Shown here: positions 60,959-64,000 of the stretch, one piece after another
Layout of the letters: every line of letters starts with the position of its first letter
Numbering within the stretch: the stretch's first letter is position 1
From: an uncultured Anaeromusa sp.
GTDB lineage: Bacteria > Bacillota > Negativicutes > Anaeromusales > Anaeromusaceae
Assembly (NCBI RefSeq): GCF_963668665.1
Contig: NZ_OY764902.1
Coordinates: 707,001-771,000, forward strand
Reading direction: 5' to 3'
DNA length: 64,000 nt
Translations under genes and position numbers: made by a program
Notes under the pieces: generated by a model
Told to the model about the DNA's origin: nothing
The model's database searches: none
Seen by the model: only the letters and a program-made list of their open reading frames with translations

Positions 60959-62220
60959 TTGCATACCTCCTCGGGCGTTCCGATTCGGCCCAGCACTGCG
61001 CTGGCCGCCGCCACTCCAGGCCCAGCCAAGTATACTTCACTATCTACATGACCCATACGGCCCCTAAAATTGCGGTTTGTTGTCGCTACCGCTTTTTCCC
61101 CTGCTGCCAAAATACCCATATGCCCGCCCAAGCAAGGACCGCAAGTTGGCGTACTGACAGCCGCTCCTGCTGCAATAAAGGCATCAATATAGCCGCAACC
61201 AATGGCCTGACGGTACACTTCCTGGCTCCCCGGGATGATAATGGCGCGCACATGAGGATGCACTTGCCGCCCCTTCAACACCGCCGCGGCTTGAGCCAAG
61301 TCTTCCAGCCGTCCATTCGTACAGGAACCAATAATAACCTGATCAATCTCCACCTGCGCCAATTCCCTGGCTGGAGCTACATTCTCCGGCAGATGCGGTT
61401 TGGCCACCACCGGCTCTAATTGAGATAAATCAATGCGCAGCGTTCTTTCGTATACGGCATCAGCGTCCGCCTCTACCTCTTCATAGTTTCGCGACACCCG
61501 GTCTGTAAGATACTCGCGCGTCACTTCGTCAACAGGGAAAATGCCGTTTTTCGCGCCCGCTTCAATGGCCATATTGGCTACTGTCAGCCGATCTGACATG
61601 GATAAAGAAGCAACTCCAGGGCCGGTAAATTCCAGTGATTCATAGCGCGCTCCTTCTACTCCCAGTTGGCCAATCACCGTCAAAATTACATCCTTGCCGC
61701 CAACCCAGGGAGGCAGCGCCCCTACCAGTTCCACCCGAATGGCAGCAGGAACTTTGAACCAAGTACTGCCGGCCGCCATGGACGCTCCCAAATCGGTAGA
61801 GCCTACGCCGGTAGAAAAGGCTCCCACCGCGCCATAGGTGCAAGTATGGGAATCTGCGCCGATGATCACTTCCCCCGGCGCCACCAGCCCGGCTTCCGGC
61901 AACAGCACATGTTCAATACCCATCCGTCCCACTTCATAATAGTGAACAATGCCGGCCTCTTTCACAAAATCGCGCATTTCCTTCGCCTGCTGCGCCGAAG
62001 CAATATCCTTATTCGGCGTAAAATGATCTGGAATAAGCGCTATTTTCGCCGGATCAAACACAGGAACGCCGATTTTGCGAAACTCACGAATGGCCGGAGC
62101 TCCTGTAATATCATTGGCCAAAGCCAGATCAATGGGACAGTGGATGATTTGCCCCACCTGCACCTTCTCCAGCCCCGCCTTGCGGGCCAGGATTTTTTGG
62201 GTCATTGTCATACCAGCCAT
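60955..62220 (-). CDS. leuC: 3-isopropylmalate dehydratase, large subunit
   Basis: LeuC holds the [4Fe-4S] cluster of isopropylmalate isomerase. The 421-residue protein has GADSHTCTYGAVGAFSTGVG, with the first cluster Cys, and IGSCTNGRLEDLAQAA plus PTCGPCLGGHMGILAAGE, giving the other ligands. The 420-residue form goes with the separate small LeuD as a heterodimer. The ATG at 62220 shares one base with the leuA stop (TGATG) and has AAGGAGG upstream. Confidence 0.97.
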   Translation of the reverse strand: MAGMTMTQKILARKAGLEKVQVGQIIHCPIDLALANDITGAPAIREFRKIGVPVFDPAKIALIPDHFTPNKDIASAQQAKEMRDFVKEAGIVHYYEVGRMGIEHVLLPEAGLVAPGEVIIGADSHTCTYGAVGAFSTGVGSTDLGASMAAGSTWFKVPAAIRVELVGALPPWVGGKDVILTVIGQLGVEGARYESLEFTGPGVASLSMSDRLTVANMAIEAGAKNGIFPVDEVTREYLTDRVSRNYEEVEADADAVYERTLRIDLSQLEPVVAKPHLPENVAPARELAQVEIDQVIIGSCTNGRLEDLAQAAAVLKGRQVHPHVRAIIIPGSQEVYRQAIGCGYIDAFIAAGAAVSTPTCGPCLGGHMGILAAGEKAVATTNRNFRGRMGHVDSEVYLAGPGVAAASAVLGRIGTPEEVCK

Positions 62221-63755
62221 CAGCCCGCCTCCTTTGCTGCAGGAACGCCGCATTCGGAAATCATTTTATTCAGCGCATTCAAGTACGCTTTGGCGCTCGC
62301 CTCTACCACATCGGTCGAAACGCCGCGTCCGTTAAAGGACCGGCTGCCCTGACGCACCGAAACCGAGGCCTCTCCCATGGCGTCCTGTCCGGCCGTCACC
62401 GAACGCAGTTGATAGTCCTTCAAGTCCACCTCAAAACCGACTGCAGCATTTATAGCATGGAATACCGCATCAACCGGCCCATCACCGCAGGCTGCTTTCT
62501 CCACAACACCGCTGCTGCTTTCAATTTTAACGGCAGCAGTCGCTGAAATATCGCTGCCGCTGGAAACCTGATGGCTTTGCAAACGAAACCATTCCGGCCG
62601 TTTGGCTTGTTGACCCTCTCCGACCAGCGCTTCCAGATCGCGGTCAAAAATTTGCTTTTTCTTGTCCGCCAGCGTTTTGAAGTTGCCAAATACCTCATCC
62701 AGTTTTTCCGCGGACAGCTCGTAGCCCAATTCCTTCAAGCGATCTTCCACTGCATGACGCCCGGAGTGTTTCCCCAAAACCAAAGAGGTTTTTTGCATGC
62801 CCACACTGGCAGGACTAATGATTTCATAGGTGGAGGCGTGGTTCAGCATGCCATGCTGATGAATGCCGGATTCATGGGCAAAAGCGTTGTCACCTACAAT
62901 CGATTTATTCGGTTGTACAACAATGCCCGCAAAGGTACTAACAAGGCGCGAGGTCCGGTACAGTTGCTGCGATTGAATGCCTGTTTCCATCTGATAAAAA
63001 TCATTGCGTGTCGCCAGGGCCATGACAATTTCTTCTAATGCCGCATTACCAGCCCGCTCGCCCAATCCGTTAATGGTGCACTCAATCTGCGTAGCGCCGG
63101 CTCCGACCGCCGCCAGAGAGTTAGCTACGGCCATCCCCAGATCATTGTGGCAGTGAACACTGAACACAGCCTGGTTGGCATCCGCAATATGCGCGCGCAG
63201 GTAACGAATCAATTTGGCAAACTCTTCCGGCAGCGTATAGCCGACCGTATCGGGAACATTCACCGTTTTAGCTCCGGCGCGTATAGCAGTACTATAAGCC
63301 TGACACAGAAAATCCCAATCCGAACGCGAAGCGTCTTCAGCGGAAAATTCCACCTCCGGCGTCAAAGAGCAAGCATAGCGCACAGCGCTGTCAATTCGCT
63401 CCAAGGCTTCTTGACGGCTCATTTTTAGTTTGTGCTTCAGATGAATGTCACTGGTGGCCAAAAAAGTATGGATACACGGCTGTTGCGCCGCTTTCACGGC
63501 CTCCCAGGCGCGATCAATGTCATTTTTAGCGGCTCGCGCCAAGGCGGCTACAACTGGCTTTTTTACCGCTTTAGCTACGGCCTCTACCGCTGCAAAATCT
63601 CCAGGAGAAGCGATGGGAAAGCCGGCTTCAATTACATCCACGCCAAGTTTCTCAAGCGCAAGGGCAATCTCCACCTTCTCATTTAGCTCCAGGCACACCC
63701 CTGGCGTTTGTTCTCCATCGCGTAATGTCGTATCAAAAATCCGTATCTTTCCCAT
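62220..63755 (-). CDS. leuA: 2-isopropylmalate synthase
   Basis: LeuA condenses acetyl-CoA with 2-ketoisovalerate, the committed step of leucine synthesis. The 511-residue protein has the metal/substrate motif [25 protein letters not shown], the [17 protein letters not shown] metal ligands, [18 protein letters not shown] and [11 protein letters not shown]. The C-terminal 120 residues ([15 protein letters not shown] to [23 protein letters not shown]) form the leucine-binding regulatory domain, so feedback control is likely. GAGGAGG precedes the ATG. Confidence 0.97.
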   Translation of the reverse strand: MGKIRIFDTTLRDGEQTPGVCLELNEKVEIALALEKLGVDVIEAGFPIASPGDFAAVEAVAKAVKKPVVAALARAAKNDIDRAWEAVKAAQQPCIHTFLATSDIHLKHKLKMSRQEALERIDSAVRYACSLTPEVEFSAEDASRSDWDFLCQAYSTAIRAGAKTVNVPDTVGYTLPEEFAKLIRYLRAHIADANQAVFSVHCHNDLGMAVANSLAAVGAGATQIECTINGLGERAGNAALEEIVMALATRNDFYQMETGIQSQQLYRTSRLVSTFAGIVVQPNKSIVGDNAFAHESGIHQHGMLNHASTYEIISPASVGMQKTSLVLGKHSGRHAVEDRLKELGYELSAEKLDEVFGNFKTLADKKKQIFDRDLEALVGEGQQAKRPEWFRLQSHQVSSGSDISATAAVKIESSSGVVEKAACGDGPVDAVFHAINAAVGFEVDLKDYQLRSVTAGQDAMGEASVSVRQGSRSFNGRGVSTDVVEASAKAYLNALNKMISECGVPAAKEAG

Positions 63756-63781
63756 TTTTTCTTCCTCCTCTTATCAGTTTA

Positions 63782-64000
63782 TCAACGTTGTTTCAGCCAG
63801 GACATCTGTCCACGCAGTTTTTTGCCCACTTCTTCAATCGGATGCTGCGCCTCTTGCTGGCGTCTAGCCAAGAAACCTGGACGGTTAGCTTGGTTTTCCA
63901 ATATCCAGTTTCTCGCAAAAGTCCCCTCTTGAATTTCCGCCAAGACTTGCTTCATTTCCTTGCGGGTTTCTTCAGTGATAATCCGACGTCCAATACTATA
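63782..64000 (-). CDS. ilvC: Ketol-acid reductoisomerase (C-terminal fragment)
   Basis: The last 72 residues of IlvC enter the window; the rest lies beyond position 64000. The visible end reads [49 protein letters not shown] and a final [12 protein letters not shown], the conserved metal-binding C-terminal domain of the short class I enzyme. It is upstream of leuA by 26 bases in the same direction, so ilvC probably heads or belongs to the leu operon. IlvC acts right after acetolactate synthase. Confidence 0.95.
   Translation of the reverse strand, partial: YSIGRRIITEETRKEMKQVLAEIQEGTFARNWILENQANRPGFLARRQQEAQHPIEEVGKKLRGQMSWLKQR

Noticed and set aside
1..64000. tRNA, rRNA, tmRNA or prophage genes
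   Set aside because: No cloverleaf-like run ending in CCA, no rRNA segments, and no integrase or phage structural genes were recognised; the only mobile element seen is the ISL3 insertion.

Overview
The window reads as a low-GC-type Gram-positive chromosome backbone from a spore-forming Negativicutes bacterium, most likely of the Sporomusa/Anaeromusa/Pelosinus group. This rests on Firmicutes-type gene order, an SpoVS gene behind a sigma-H-type promoter, RNase Y plus RNase J plus YmdB, a Gram-positive-type LexA box at recA, an L-box lysine riboswitch, an Hfq with an exact Sm2 motif next to miaA, and a long HflX. The genus is my inference. No rRNA, tRNA or CRISPR array was recognised.

Almost all genes lie on the minus strand, so the window is best read from right to left. 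Positions 64000-57737 hold ilvC (partial)-leuA-leuC-leuD-leuB-ilvB, a leucine/branched-chain amino acid operon with stop/start overlaps. A small acidic plus-strand protein (57407-57682) then faces an atypical 635-residue glutamine synthetase whose leader looks like a structured RNA. Positions 55171-46684 carry the translation block rimP-nusA-rnpM-rplGA-infB-rbfA-nrnA-truB-ribF and a separate rpsO unit. These are followed by pnp, an M16 peptidase and dut. A strong promoter and a lysine riboswitch at 42601-42284 control dapB-asd-dapG-dapA (diaminopimelate/lysine branch). Downstream come a DnaQ-like exonuclease, RNase J, a 38-residue membrane protein, ftsK, mnmH, rodZ, a YgiQ radical-SAM gene, and solute-binding protein-rimO-cinA-DEAD-box helicase.

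An ISL3-family insertion sequence (22051-23441, 8-bp target duplication) sits in a palindromic intergenic repeat between the helicase gene and recA. After it come recA-recX (LexA-box promoter), a promoter-driven leader and rny, an unknown gene, ymdB, spoVS, pepA, a PHP phosphoesterase, a P-loop/Asp23 fusion and two half-size TauE proteins. The left end is one long operon, miaB-mutS-mutL-methyltransferase-miaA-hfq-hflX-ynbB, then a TPR membrane protein and the start of a PRC-barrel gene.

The order from rimP to hflX follows the Bacillus subtilis block nusA-infB-truB-ribC-rpsO-pnp-mlpA-asd-dapG-dapA-rnj-spoIIIE-ymfM-cinA-recA-rny-ymdB-spoVS-miaB-mutSL, with hfq-hflX-ynbB appended. The window therefore concentrates RNA turnover and modification (rny, rnj, pnp, DEAD helicase, hfq, nrnA, rnpM, miaA, miaB, mnmH, truB, rimO), DNA repair (recA, recX, mutS, mutL, ftsK) and amino-acid biosynthesis. 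The most interesting points are a complete JAMM metalloprotease motif fused to HflX, an RNase Y frame with no usual start codon ahead of its membrane anchor, two candidate regulatory leaders (rny and glutamine synthetase), and the interrupted palindromic repeat.
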